A stretch of 64,000 nt of DNA from Arthrobacter sp. GTDB taxonomy: Bacteria > Actinomycetota > Actinomycetes > Actinomycetales > Micrococcaceae. Each line of letters opens with the position of its first letter. The first letter of the stretch is position 1. The translations under genes were made by a program, and so were the position numbers. Below, piece by piece: positions 25,501 to 33,726 of this stretch. The DNA is taken from the NCBI RefSeq assembly GCF_031179985.1, contig NZ_JAPSHJ010000015.1:22947-86946 (forward strand). The letters are read 5' to 3'. The notes below the pieces were generated by a model. That model was not told where the DNA came from. It worked only from the letters and a program-made list of their open reading frames with translations, and made no database searches.

Positions 25501-27122
25501 GCATCAGGGTTGCTGTGATCGGAACCGTGACGCAGGAAGTTCCGTCGCTGGTCACTCCCGGAGGCATCACCGAACTGGAGTTCGGCGATCCCGTCGACGC
25601 CATCAACCGCGTTGCAGCCCGCATCACCGCCGAAAATCTTGCCGACATCATCATCGTCGAGAACCACGACGGCGCCGGGTCGGGTGCCCCCGAAGGCGCC
25701 ACGTTGGAGCAGGAAGTTGCGGCAGGCGGCCCCTTCGCACGGCTCGTCAATGAAACATCCGCGGAAGTGGATGCCATTTTCAACGGGCACACGCACAAGG
25801 AGTACTCCTGGGACGCACCTGTTCCCGGCGTCGAGGGCAAGACACGCCCCATCGTCCAGACCGGCAACTATGGCGAGAACGTCGGTCAAATCCAGCTCAC
25901 GGTAAATCCAGCCACCATGACCGTGACCGGGTACAAGGCCGGTAACGTCAAACGGTTCGTGCCCACTCCCACTGAAACGGCGGCGAACCTTATCGCCAAA
26001 TACCCGCGTGTGGCAGCAGTGAAGAGCATCGTGGACAAGGCCATTTCTGATGCCGCGCTGATCGGTAACCAGCCTGTCGGCAAGGTCACTGCGGATATCA
26101 CCACGGCGTTCAGCCCGGATCCCGCAGGTGGTCCTGCGAAGCGTGATGACCGTGCCAGCGAATCCACTTTGGGTAACCTCGTGGCCGATTCCCTCGCTGC
26201 CAGCCTGGGAACGGCGGAACTCGGCGGTGCGGAGATCGGCGTCGTGAATCCCGGCGGCTTGCGGAATGAGCTGTACTTCGCGCCTGACGGAACCATCACC
26301 TATGCCGAGGCCAATGCGGTACTGCCGTTCGTGAACAATCTGTGGACGACGTCCCTGACCGGTGCCCAGTTCAAGACGCTGCTGGAGCAGCAGTGGCAGA
26401 CGAACCCCGACGGTACGGTGCCCAGCCGCGCCTACCAGCAATTGGGGCTCTCCAAGAATGTCAACTACACGTTCGACGCCGCCCGGCCCGCCGGAGACCG
26501 CATCACCTCCATCCGTGTGGGCGGGGTCCCCATTGATCCGGCGAAGGCCTACCGGATCGGGACGTTCAGCTTCCTCGCCACGGGAGGGGATAACTTCCGG
26601 GTCTTCAAGGAAGGAGCCAACACCAAGGACTCGGGACTCGTGGACAGGGATGCGTGGATCAAGTACCTGCAGGAACACAATCCCGTATCCCCCGATTTCG
26701 CGCGGCGCAGCGTGGCCGTAGTGAACACGACGGCCACTGAGGTCAAAGCCGGCGAGCCTGTCTCCCTGGCTGTCTCCAAGCTGGATCTCACCTCACTCGG
26801 CAGTCCGGTGAACAGTTCCCTGAAGGCCGTCTTTGTTGACGCTGCCGGTGTGTCCACCGAGCTGGGCAGTATCGGCGTCGCCGGCGGCGCAGCCGCTGTG
26901 GACGTCAAGGTACCGGCCGGTGCAGCGGTAGGAACGGCAACGCTTGTCCTCACCGCTGTGGAATCCGGGACAGTGATCAAGACCGATGTCCGTGTAGCGT
27001 CCAGCGGCCCCGTTCCGCCTGTCTGCACAGCACCGGTTCCGCCCGCCAAGTGGTACCACGTTGGCGGTTGGATCAGGTACGCCTTCGCTCTCATTGAGTA
27101 CCGGAAGTGCCTGAAGGGCTGA
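22548..27122 (+). CDS. Secreted LTD-endonuclease-5'-nucleotidase fusion (ExeM/NucH type)
   Basis: A 1524-residue exported multidomain enzyme. Residues 1-30 are a signal peptide (AAVPAVAAE). Residues about 38-210 look like a lamin-tail domain (PVVINEAYLSGG, FVELYN, LDGWSLQY). Residues 245-400 are an OB-like domain. Residues 515-850 form an ExeM/NucH endonuclease/exonuclease/phosphatase domain (LKIASFNVLNYF, MEVENSARFG, LMGDFNAYAQED, SDHDPVVVGL). Residues 862-1120 are a metallophosphatase (INDFHGRID, GDNIGAS, GNHEFDGG, NGHTHKE). Residues 1160-1385 are the 5'-nucleotidase C-terminal domain (NPGGLRNEL, ATGGDNF). A beta-rich tail ends the protein. It would degrade extracellular DNA and dephosphorylate the nucleotides, for phosphate and nucleoside scavenging. 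The start lacks a clear ribosome binding site. Confidence 0.88.
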   Translation: MHGTPWKIALGTALSAGLIAPLAAVPAVAAEVSPAAGSSPVVINEAYLSGGSAGAAYKNKFVELYNGSDAAVPLDGWSLQYRAGGGTGLPNNVSHLSGSIPAKGHYLIKGATNSATSTAAELPTADVVATGFNPSGTTGTIVLARQATAIDPLPTGSVVEAANIADLLGYGTANTFETQAATAPGGNTDVKSLNRTGGADSNSNSADFTLSASITPTAAGGAGNPGPGDPGPVDPGPTPAPVVKTIAEIQGTGSTSPLAGSTVTTRGKVTAAFPTGGFAGFYLQTAGTGGDLTQANHPASDAVFVYSPSAVGSVQIGDFVEVTGSVSEFFGMTQLTAPDASQVRKLTEPAAEVKATGFSLPAEETFRESLEGMLLAPQGPVTVTDNYSLNQYGEIGLAGGTAPLVQPTAVAPYGSAEYTATVAANAARGIKLDDGATTNFLKDAATKAQVLPYLTAADPVRVGAPVTFTTNVVLGYANNAWKLQPLTALTAGNSAAAQPATFGGTRTEAPAAVGGNLKIASFNVLNYFPTTGDQVAGCNFYTDRDGNPITVKDGCNVRGAANAENLKRQQDKIVAAISKAGADVVSLMEVENSARFGKDRDDALAKLIEALNVETPGVWDYVRSPANAPPLADEDMIRTAFIYKKATAVPVGESIIHNDTVAFASARKPLAQVFKPAGAADDKKFIAIANHFKSKGSPPPADPSDTDKGQGNANLARTEQAKSLLAFSDELQRSQGTDKVFLMGDFNAYAQEDPLNVFRAAGYVNQDEKARNTDGSAKHSYLFGGLVGSLDHVLASPGANAVVTGADIWNINSVESVALEYSRYNNNVTNYYAPDQFRASDHDPVVVGLDLTTETPATAELNFLGINDFHGRIDSNTILFAGTIEKLRAAAPGPTAFISAGDNIGASLFASAVAKDQPTIDVLNALDLRASAVGNHEFDGGFADLRDRVIAGGANARFAHLGANVYKKGTTEPALPEYTVLDMSGIRVAVIGTVTQEVPSLVTPGGITELEFGDPVDAINRVAARITAENLADIIIVENHDGAGSGAPEGATLEQEVAAGGPFARLVNETSAEVDAIFNGHTHKEYSWDAPVPGVEGKTRPIVQTGNYGENVGQIQLTVNPATMTVTGYKAGNVKRFVPTPTETAANLIAKYPRVAAVKSIVDKAISDAALIGNQPVGKVTADITTAFSPDPAGGPAKRDDRASESTLGNLVADSLAASLGTAELGGAEIGVVNPGGLRNELYFAPDGTITYAEANAVLPFVNNLWTTSLTGAQFKTLLEQQWQTNPDGTVPSRAYQQLGLSKNVNYTFDAARPAGDRITSIRVGGVPIDPAKAYRIGTFSFLATGGDNFRVFKEGANTKDSGLVDRDAWIKYLQEHNPVSPDFARRSVAVVNTTATEVKAGEPVSLAVSKLDLTSLGSPVNSSLKAVFVDAAGVSTELGSIGVAGGAAAVDVKVPAGAAVGTATLVLTAVESGTVIKTDVRVASSGPVPPVCTAPVPPAKWYHVGGWIRYAFALIEYRKCLKG

Positions 27123-27133
27123 TCTGAACAGAC

Positions 27134-27177
27134 AAAAGGGGCCTTTCTTCCCAGGAACGGGAGGGCGGGCCCCTTTT
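27134..27177. terminator. Terminator after the nuclease gene
   Basis: AAAAGGGGCC (27134-27143) pairs with GGCCCCTTTT (27168-27177) around an inner CCC/GGG stem, ending in TTTT. It lies between convergent genes and can work in both directions. Confidence 0.8.
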
Positions 27178-27226
27178 CCTTGCCCTGAAGCAGCAGGAAG
27201 AACGGAAGCCTCTGCCGGGCAGAAAG

Positions 27227-29206
27227 TCAGAGCCCCAGGATGCCGCGGGCGATCTCGTCGGCGTCCCGCAGGGTCCGTTGCCCGCTCGGGTACACAGGCC
27301 CGTGTTGCTGCCTGGCTTCGGCTGCAATCGCAGTACCCCATTGCGCCGCCGATAACTGCAGGCCAAGAACATAGAGGCCGTTCGTGAGGGAGCCGTTCGC
27401 GGCCACAGCCCGGTAGGGATGGGGTTGCACATCCAGTCCGGAGGTTTCCACTGGAGTACCCTCCGCTGTCATCATGAGCCGCGGCCTGACGAGCCCGTCG
27501 GCCAACAGCTGTTCCAGCAGCGTGGACCTGTTTCTGGCCACCCTGTTCGCCGGGGCCAGCGCTTCAATAAGAATGCTGGTCTTGACGCTTCCGGTCCTGA
27601 CCCAGGGGGAAGCTGCGGAGAACTGCCGGGACGTCCTGTCGAGGCCGAACTTGGGATCGGGGCCGACAAAACTGACCACTCCCGCACGGGCGAGCGCGGC
27701 CAGCTGCTCGGAGCGAATAGCGGGGGGACCGCTGGCCAGCCCTTCGACGAACGACTCGAACCAGCCGCGCAGGCCTCCGACCCAGGACTCATCGGTGATC
27801 CCGCCGTCGGCCACTGCCGATTTCAGGACCGCCCGCCCATGATGCAGGGCGCCAATGGCCATTTTGACGGGATCGTCTTCACCTAGAGCTGAGCGGCGGG
27901 CGTCGTCCTCCAGATAGTCCACCACGGCGGCGTCGAGATCACTGCGGGATGCGAAGGACCTCCCGGCCAACGGGGCGGCCAGCCCGAGAAGGTCAAGTCT
28001 GCCGGAAGGCACCACGTGCGAGGTGACCACCCGCTCCACTTCGTTTTCCCATTTGACGGTGCTGTGCGCGTGGGGACGCAGAACCTCCTCAAGCGCCTCC
28101 AGGAACAGAGCCGGTTCGTTCACGGCGACGGGGCTCGTCCTGACCAGCGTTGTGTAGTAGGCCCAGAGGGCATCGCGGTGCAGCAGCGGCCACAAGTCAT
28201 GGTCGAAGGAGGGGACAATGCCGGCTGAGGCAAACCTGGCCAAGGCTGCGTCCGTCAGGTACCGGAGCTTTACGGCCTGCGGGTAATAGCCTGCCAAGGC
28301 TGCCTTGGCCCGGTACGGCGTCCCCCGGCGGGAGGCCGCGATGATCCTTGGCTCCTGGCCCGAGGGCAGGTACTCCAGTGCGTAGCGCCCGGAAGAACCG
28401 GGAGCGCCCTGGCTCACGGCTTCCACGTACTTCCCGCCGCGTCCCTCTGTGAGTTGGCCCATCACGTCGAAGAAGTTCAGGCCCATCCCGCGGACCAGCA
28501 CGGGTTCGCCCGCCGGGACAACGGACCAGTCCACGTCCGCTGGTGCCGCCGGCGGGAGGTAGAGCAGCCCAAACTGGCGGGCACCGGCCTGAAGGGCGCG
28601 CTGCTCCGCGTTGAGCCTTGCCTCCAGGTGCCCTAGGGCCAGGACCACTGACTGAACGGCGAGGAAGCCGCCGTCGTCGAGCCCGACGTCGAACGTTCCG
28701 TTGCCGGAAGGCCGAACCGAAACGGCTGAGGTTTTGTGGAACTGGACGGTGACGCCGTCGGGAAGACAGCCGAGCAATTCCTCCAGGGTGGTGCTCAGGT
28801 ACCGGCCGTACAGGGCACGGCTCGGAAAATCTCCGGCTGCGAGGGTGGAGATTTCGGCCCGTTCCTCGGCGGTCAGCGATGGCAGGGGCTGCTGCTGCTG
28901 GTCCTGCCGCCACCGATCAAAAGTGCCACCGGCCAAAGGAGGGGCCAGCTGTGGGTCCTCCGGGATCAATGTGGGGTAAAAGGACTGGGTGTTCATGAGG
29001 TAGAGCCTGGATTGACCTGGCTGCCACACGTGGCCTGGTCCGGCAGGATAGGGGTCCACAACATCAATGTGGAGGCTTCCAGCATCGGGATGGCCCTTTT
29101 CTGAGGCAGGGCGGGCTGCCCAGTTGGCCAGCAGGCGTTCCAACACGCTGGTACCCCTGGGTCCGGCGCCTATCAGTGCCGTCCGGATCCTTTGAGATAT
29201 GCCCAC
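27227..29206 (-). CDS. FAD/NAD(P)-binding protein (NAD_binding_9 type)
   Basis: About 659 residues. The N-terminus TALIGAGPRGTSVLERLL is a dinucleotide-binding GxGxxG motif. Later landmarks are GPGHVWQPGQSRLYLMNTQSFYPTLIPEDP and a second nucleotide-binding region with VVLALGHLEA and GMGLNFFDVM. It fits the FAD-NAD(P)-binding family related to lysine/ornithine monooxygenase-like flavoproteins; the substrate is unknown. The frame stays open far upstream (to 29767) into sequence that belongs to the divergent peptidase, so the GTG at 29206 is chosen: a TACGCT -10 box lies 7 nt before it and there is no Shine-Dalgarno. Confidence 0.75.
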   Translation of the reverse strand: MGISQRIRTALIGAGPRGTSVLERLLANWAARPASEKGHPDAGSLHIDVVDPYPAGPGHVWQPGQSRLYLMNTQSFYPTLIPEDPQLAPPLAGGTFDRWRQDQQQQPLPSLTAEERAEISTLAAGDFPSRALYGRYLSTTLEELLGCLPDGVTVQFHKTSAVSVRPSGNGTFDVGLDDGGFLAVQSVVLALGHLEARLNAEQRALQAGARQFGLLYLPPAAPADVDWSVVPAGEPVLVRGMGLNFFDVMGQLTEGRGGKYVEAVSQGAPGSSGRYALEYLPSGQEPRIIAASRRGTPYRAKAALAGYYPQAVKLRYLTDAALARFASAGIVPSFDHDLWPLLHRDALWAYYTTLVRTSPVAVNEPALFLEALEEVLRPHAHSTVKWENEVERVVTSHVVPSGRLDLLGLAAPLAGRSFASRSDLDAAVVDYLEDDARRSALGEDDPVKMAIGALHHGRAVLKSAVADGGITDESWVGGLRGWFESFVEGLASGPPAIRSEQLAALARAGVVSFVGPDPKFGLDRTSRQFSAASPWVRTGSVKTSILIEALAPANRVARNRSTLLEQLLADGLVRPRLMMTAEGTPVETSGLDVQPHPYRAVAANGSLTNGLYVLGLQLSAAQWGTAIAAEARQQHGPVYPSGQRTLRDADEIARGILGL

Positions 29207-29213
29207 GGCATCC

Positions 29214-29219
29214 AGCGTA
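29214..29219 (-). promoter_or_regulatory. -10 box of a leaderless promoter for the FAD/NAD(P)-binding gene
   Basis: On the minus strand TACGCT (the same hexamer as before the cystathionine gamma-synthase gene) is followed by 7 nt and the GTG start at 29206. Confidence 0.45.
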
Positions 29220-29280
29220 TCCGCATGTGGCGTGCCTGCTTGACTTGCTAGTGGCGTACCGATGTTGCTTGGATGGGCCC

Positions 29281-31515
29281 ATGACCACCACCGAAGCTGA
29301 CCAACAGCCCACGTCCGGCCACACCTCGGCTCCGGCGACAGCCCCCGAACCCATCGACGAGAACATCTGGCTGGAGAAGATTTACGGCGAGGAGCAACTG
29401 GCCTGGGTTCGCGAACAGAACGCTCGTACTGAGGACCTGCTTGAGGACTCCGACTATGCCGAGCTGGAGGAACGGGTCCTCGAAGTCCTTGATTCCACGG
29501 ACAAGATCCCCATGGTGGGCAAACACGGCAGCTGGTACTACAACTTCTGGAAGGACGGCAAGAACCCCAAAGGCCTGTGGCGGCGCACGTCCTGGGACAG
29601 CTACCGCAGCGGGTCCCCAGAGTGGGATGTTCTCCTTGACGTAGATGCGCTCGCTGCCGCGGAAGGCGAGGAATGGGTCTTCCACGGGGCTGACTTCCTG
29701 AGGCCGCCTGCAGGCGAACAGCACCGGCTGGTGCTGCTCGCCCTCTCCCCCGACGGTGGCGACGCAAACCGGTACCGGGAGTTCGACGTCGTCAGCCGCA
29801 CCTTTGTTGACTCCGCTGACGGCGGCTTCGATCTGCCGACGGCGAAGGGCAATGTCTCCTGGCTGGACGCGGACACGCTCCTGGTGGCCACCACAGCGGG
29901 AGAGTTGCCGAAAACCGCTTCCTCCTACGCACGAACGGGCGTGATACTGCGGCGGGGCAGCACACTGGGCTCCGCTGAGCGGCTCTTTGAGATCCCCGAG
30001 GATCACATGATGGCGCTCATCTCCCACGACTCCACACCCGGGTTCGAGCGCACCTTTGCCGTTGACTGGATCGATTTCTTCAACCGGCAGACATCAGTAC
30101 TCCGCGATGGCGCCTGGCTGCGGATCGACGTTCCCACGGACGTCAACCTCAGCCTTCACCGTGAATGGTTGCTCTTCCGGCCGCAGGGCGACTGGACAGT
30201 CAACGGCACCACGTATCCTGCCGGATCACTGCTGGCCGCCAACTTTGAGAATTATCTGTCAGGCGGACGGGAACTGGTGGTTCTGTTCGCTCCTGACTCA
30301 AGCACGTCTCTTCAGTCGTGGAGCTGGACCCGCAACTTTCTCCTGCTGAATCTGCTCCGCGATGTTTCCTCCGAGATCCGTGTCCTTGATCCGTCACGGC
30401 CGGCCAGTGAAAGTGGTTCAGCGTGGGCTTCCTCCGTACTGGACGCCTGCCCGCCCCTCCACGATGTCACGGCCTACGCCGTGGACGATGAGGATGAGGA
30501 CCAGGTCTCCGCGGACGACTTCTGGCTCGTCGCAACCGGCTTCACCACCCCCAGCACCCTTACCCGCGGAACGTTGAAGCGCGAGGGCAATACGGTGGGC
30601 AGCACCCATGAGGTGATCAGGTCCTCGCCGTCATTCTTTGACGACTCGGCCTATGAGGTCCAGCAGCACTTCGCCGTATCAGAGGACGGCACCAGGGTGC
30701 CGTACTTCCAGGTGGCATCCAGGGATCTGGTCCTTGACGGGCAAAACCCCACCCAGCTTTCAGGTTACGGCGGCTTCGAGATTTCCCGGACCCCCGCCTA
30801 CAGCGGAACCATCGGACGGGCTTGGCTGGAGCGTCGTACCGTTGGGCCCTCAGGCTCTGAAGGTGCTGAGGGTTCAGACAGCGGAACAGGCCACTCCCGT
30901 GGAGGAGTTTTTGTGGTGGCGAATATCCGGGGCGGAGGGGAATATGGCCCTTCGTGGCACCGGGCCGCGCTGAAGGAGAAGAGGCACCGCGCCTATGAAG
31001 ATTTCGCCGCAGTGGCCAGGCATCTGATCTCCCGGGGTGTGACGTCACGGGAACGCCTGGGCTGTGTGGGCGGTTCTAACGGTGGGCTGCTGGTGGGCAA
31101 CATGCTCACGCAGTACCCGGAATTGTTTGGCGCTGTGTCCTGCGGGGTGCCCCTCCTTGATATGCGGCGATACACGAAGCTGTCCGCTGGCCACTCCTGG
31201 ATTGCCGAGTACGGCGACCCCGACAACCCTGAGGACTGGCATTTCATCAGGACGTTTTCGCCGTACCACCTCCTCAGGGACGGCGTCGACTATCCGGAAA
31301 CGTTCATCTGGACGGCAACCTCCGATGACCGTGTTGGCCCGGTCCAGGCGCGGAAGATGGCGGCCCGTATGCAGGCCATGGGGATTCCCAACATCTGGTA
31401 CCACGAAGCACTCGAAGGCGGCCATGCAGGTGCATCGGACAACCGCCAGGCCGCAGCCCTCCAAAGCCGCAGCCAGCACTTCCTGTGGCGGGCCCTTGCC
31501 GGACGGGCCGGATGA
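29281..31515 (+). CDS. Prolyl oligopeptidase-family serine peptidase (S9)
   Basis: 744 residues without a signal peptide. The N-terminal two thirds form the beta-propeller lid of S9A enzymes (KHGSWYYNFWKDGKNPKGLWRRT, SPDGGDANRYREFDV). The catalytic domain contains FVVANIRGGGEYGPSWHRAAL, the nucleophile GGSNGGLLVGN (about residue 600), Asp in TATSDDRVGP (about 682) and His in EGGHAG (about 717). It cleaves short proline-containing peptides in the cytosol. The ATG at 29281 is preceded by TTGGAT at 6 nt, not by a Shine-Dalgarno. It overlaps the GNAT gene by ATGA. Confidence 0.9.
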   Translation: MTTTEADQQPTSGHTSAPATAPEPIDENIWLEKIYGEEQLAWVREQNARTEDLLEDSDYAELEERVLEVLDSTDKIPMVGKHGSWYYNFWKDGKNPKGLWRRTSWDSYRSGSPEWDVLLDVDALAAAEGEEWVFHGADFLRPPAGEQHRLVLLALSPDGGDANRYREFDVVSRTFVDSADGGFDLPTAKGNVSWLDADTLLVATTAGELPKTASSYARTGVILRRGSTLGSAERLFEIPEDHMMALISHDSTPGFERTFAVDWIDFFNRQTSVLRDGAWLRIDVPTDVNLSLHREWLLFRPQGDWTVNGTTYPAGSLLAANFENYLSGGRELVVLFAPDSSTSLQSWSWTRNFLLLNLLRDVSSEIRVLDPSRPASESGSAWASSVLDACPPLHDVTAYAVDDEDEDQVSADDFWLVATGFTTPSTLTRGTLKREGNTVGSTHEVIRSSPSFFDDSAYEVQQHFAVSEDGTRVPYFQVASRDLVLDGQNPTQLSGYGGFEISRTPAYSGTIGRAWLERRTVGPSGSEGAEGSDSGTGHSRGGVFVVANIRGGGEYGPSWHRAALKEKRHRAYEDFAAVARHLISRGVTSRERLGCVGGSNGGLLVGNMLTQYPELFGAVSCGVPLLDMRRYTKLSAGHSWIAEYGDPDNPEDWHFIRTFSPYHLLRDGVDYPETFIWTATSDDRVGPVQARKMAARMQAMGIPNIWYHEALEGGHAGASDNRQAAALQSRSQHFLWRALAGRAG

Positions 31516-32012
31516 TCCAAGGAGGCACGGGCCCGCTGTCCGTCCGGCAGGCCGGACCGAAGGACGCAGAAGAGCTCTCCCTCGTCCACGTCCTATCCTG
31601 GAAGGAGACCTACGCGGGCGTCCTCTCGGACGGCTTCCTCGCAGGCTTGAACCCCACGGCCCGGCTCGAAATGTGGAAGAGGATCCTCGAAGGCCCCCGC
31701 GTTTCTGACCATTGGGTGGCTTGCGACGCTGACAGAATCGTCGGCTTTGCAGGACGTGAACAGCCCGAACAGCAACACCCGGGACAGCCCGCACTGCTCT
31801 GGGGCCTTTATGTGCTGCAGTCCCATCAGTGTCTTGGCCTGGGCCGAAAATTGCTCGAAGCCGCCCTGGGCGATGGGCCTGCCAGCCTCTGGGTTGCCGC
31901 TCAAAACGAACGGGCCATCGCGTTCTACCGGCGCTTTGGATTTCAGCCGGATGGAGCGGAGGACGCCATTGCGGAATGGGAAAACCTGAAAACGATCCGG
32001 ATGGTGCGCTGA
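31512..32012 (+). CDS. GNAT-family N-acetyltransferase
   Basis: A 166-residue GNAT protein: LSVRQAGPKDAEELSLVHVLSWKETYAGVL at the N-terminus, the acetyl-CoA-binding core LLWGLYVLQSHQCLGLGRKLLEAAL (motif A, QxxGxG-like) and ERAIAFYRRFGFQPDG near the C-terminus. The acceptor is unknown. Its ATG overlaps the peptidase stop, so it is translated from the same mRNA. Confidence 0.88.
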   Translation: MIQGGTGPLSVRQAGPKDAEELSLVHVLSWKETYAGVLSDGFLAGLNPTARLEMWKRILEGPRVSDHWVACDADRIVGFAGREQPEQQHPGQPALLWGLYVLQSHQCLGLGRKLLEAALGDGPASLWVAAQNERAIAFYRRFGFQPDGAEDAIAEWENLKTIRMVR

Positions 32013-32111
32013 CTCCCCGACCCCGTCCCTTACTGCGGGCCACGCATTCCCGAACCGTTTTGCACTGGATGGCCGGTTCTGCGTATCCTTGGTGGGCTAG
32101 TAATAGCAATT

Positions 32112-32199
32112 GGAGACGTGCCAGAGCGGCCGAATGGGCTTCACTGCTAATGAAGTGTGGGGCACAACTCCACCGGGGGTTCAAATCCCCCCGTCTCCG
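32112..32199 (+). tRNA. tRNA-Ser (GCT)
   Basis: An 88-nt class II tRNA: acceptor GGAGACG/CGTCTCC, anticodon arm TTCA/TGAA with loop CTGCTAA (anticodon GCT at 32146-32148), a long variable arm, and T-arm GGGGG-TTCAAAT-CCCCC. No CCA is encoded. Confidence 0.95.
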
Positions 32200-32204
32200 C
32201 GTTG

Positions 32205-32231
32205 GGTCCCGGTCATCGACCGGGACCTTTT
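32205..32231 (+). terminator. Terminator after tRNA-Ser(GCT)
   Basis: A perfect 10-bp stem GGTCCCGGTC/GACCGGGACC with an ATC loop, followed by TTTT. Confidence 0.85.
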
Positions 32232-32285
32232 GCGTAGGACGACAACCTGACGCAGCCCTCCAAAAGACCGTGTGAGGATAAGCGG

Positions 32286-33716
32286 ATGGCAAACAACAGC
32301 AGTGTGGCGGCAGCCTCCTGGAGCCCGCGGCTTGCCTTGCTAGTCGCAGCCACCTTCTTTATGGAATTCCTCGACGGCACCGTGCTGGTCACCGCCATTC
32401 CGAGCATCGCCAGAGATTTTGACGTTGCGCCGACGGACGTCAACATCACCATGACCGCCTACCTCATGACGGTGGCCATGGGGATTCCCATCAGCGGTTG
32501 GCTGGCGGAAAGGCTCGGGGCCCGGAACGTATTCTGTGTCGCCATCGCCACCTTTACTGCTGCTTCCCTGCTCTGCGCCGTCAGCCAGGACCTGACAATG
32601 CTGACGTTGAGCCGGATCCTGCAGGGCGCGGGCGGCGCGATGATGGTCCCGGTAGGAACACTGGTGGTGCTCCGCGGGACACCCAAGCAGGACCTGCTGC
32701 GCGCCACCGCCTACCTCGTCTGGCCCGGGCTCCTGGCGCCGGTGTTGGCTCCCGTCATCGGCGGGGCGCTGACCAGCTACCTGTCGTGGCAGTGGATCTT
32801 CCTGATCAACATTCCCCTGGGGCTTGGCGCCTTCCTGGTTGCGCTGCGGCTGGTTCCGCAAGGGGCCGGCAATCGGGACCGCCGCCTTGACTGGCCCGGG
32901 CTGGCCCTCACAACGCTGGGCGTGGGGTCCGTAGTGGTGGGGCTGGAATATGCAGGCCATCATCCCTCCGACGTCCTCCCCTGGGCTGTCGTCGGCCTCG
33001 GGTTGGCGCTCCTCGCTGCTGCTGCAGGCTGGATGCGCCACAGCGGACATCCCCTTTTCGATCTGGGGGTCTTTTCCACCAGGTCATTTCGCGCAACGGC
33101 CACCGGAGGCTTCATCTACCGGCTCACCATCAGCGCCGTGCCGTTTTTGCTTCCCCTGATGTTCCAGGACGCCTTCGGATGGGACCCTTTGCATGCCGGA
33201 GCGATGGTGGCCGCTGTATTCGCGGGGAACATCGGCATCAAGCCAGCCACCACCCCGCTGATCCGGCGTTTCGGCTTCAAACCTGTGCTGGTGTTTGCTT
33301 CCTTTGCTTCGGCCATCACCTTCGTTTTTTGCTCAATGCTCGACGCCGGCACTCCCGAAGCACTGATTGCTGTGCTTCTGGTGATCAGTGGAGCTGCCCG
33401 CTCCATTGGCTTCTCGGCCTACGCCTCGGTGCAGTATGCGGACATCATCCCGGCGCAACTGCCCTCAGCCAACGTGGTGTCCGCGACCCTGGTGCAACTG
33501 GCGGCAGGCTCGGGCATTGCCTTGGGTGCGCTTTTCCTGCGTATTTTTGATAGCACTGGCGCCCTCGGCGGGGACTCCACGGCACCGTACCGGGGGGCCT
33601 TCCTGGCGATGGCTGCCCTGATGCTCTTGAGCACCTTGGACAGCCTGTCCCTGCATCGCCACGCTGGCGCCGAAGTGAGCCGCGGGCGGCAGCCCCAGCG
33701 GAAGGCAGCGCCTTAG
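32286..33716 (+). CDS. MFS multidrug exporter, DHA2 (EmrB/QacA) family
   Basis: A 476-residue polytopic transporter with about 14 hydrophobic segments. The DHA2 signature LDGTVLVTAIPSIARDF is in helix 1, GWLAERLGARNVF in loop 2-3 and SRILQGAGGAMMVPVG in helix 4-5. It is a proton-coupled drug or toxin exporter of the inner membrane. GAGGA precedes the ATG by 8 nt. No regulator is adjacent. It converges on recQ with a 10-nt gap. Confidence 0.9.
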   Translation: MANNSSVAAASWSPRLALLVAATFFMEFLDGTVLVTAIPSIARDFDVAPTDVNITMTAYLMTVAMGIPISGWLAERLGARNVFCVAIATFTAASLLCAVSQDLTMLTLSRILQGAGGAMMVPVGTLVVLRGTPKQDLLRATAYLVWPGLLAPVLAPVIGGALTSYLSWQWIFLINIPLGLGAFLVALRLVPQGAGNRDRRLDWPGLALTTLGVGSVVVGLEYAGHHPSDVLPWAVVGLGLALLAAAAGWMRHSGHPLFDLGVFSTRSFRATATGGFIYRLTISAVPFLLPLMFQDAFGWDPLHAGAMVAAVFAGNIGIKPATTPLIRRFGFKPVLVFASFASAITFVFCSMLDAGTPEALIAVLLVISGAARSIGFSAYASVQYADIIPAQLPSANVVSATLVQLAAGSGIALGALFLRIFDSTGALGGDSTAPYRGAFLAMAALMLLSTLDSLSLHRHAGAEVSRGRQPQRKAAP

Positions 33717-33726
33717 CTGCCTACGC

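Noticed and set aside
25329..26678. A 449-codon minus-strand frame inside the nuclease/nucleotidase gene
   Set aside because: It lies opposite the conserved 5'-nucleotidase motifs; high GC keeps the antisense frame open.
31045..32292. A 415-codon minus-strand frame across the peptidase, GNAT and tRNA-Ser
   Set aside because: It runs through three recognised genes including a tRNA, and has no domain similarity.
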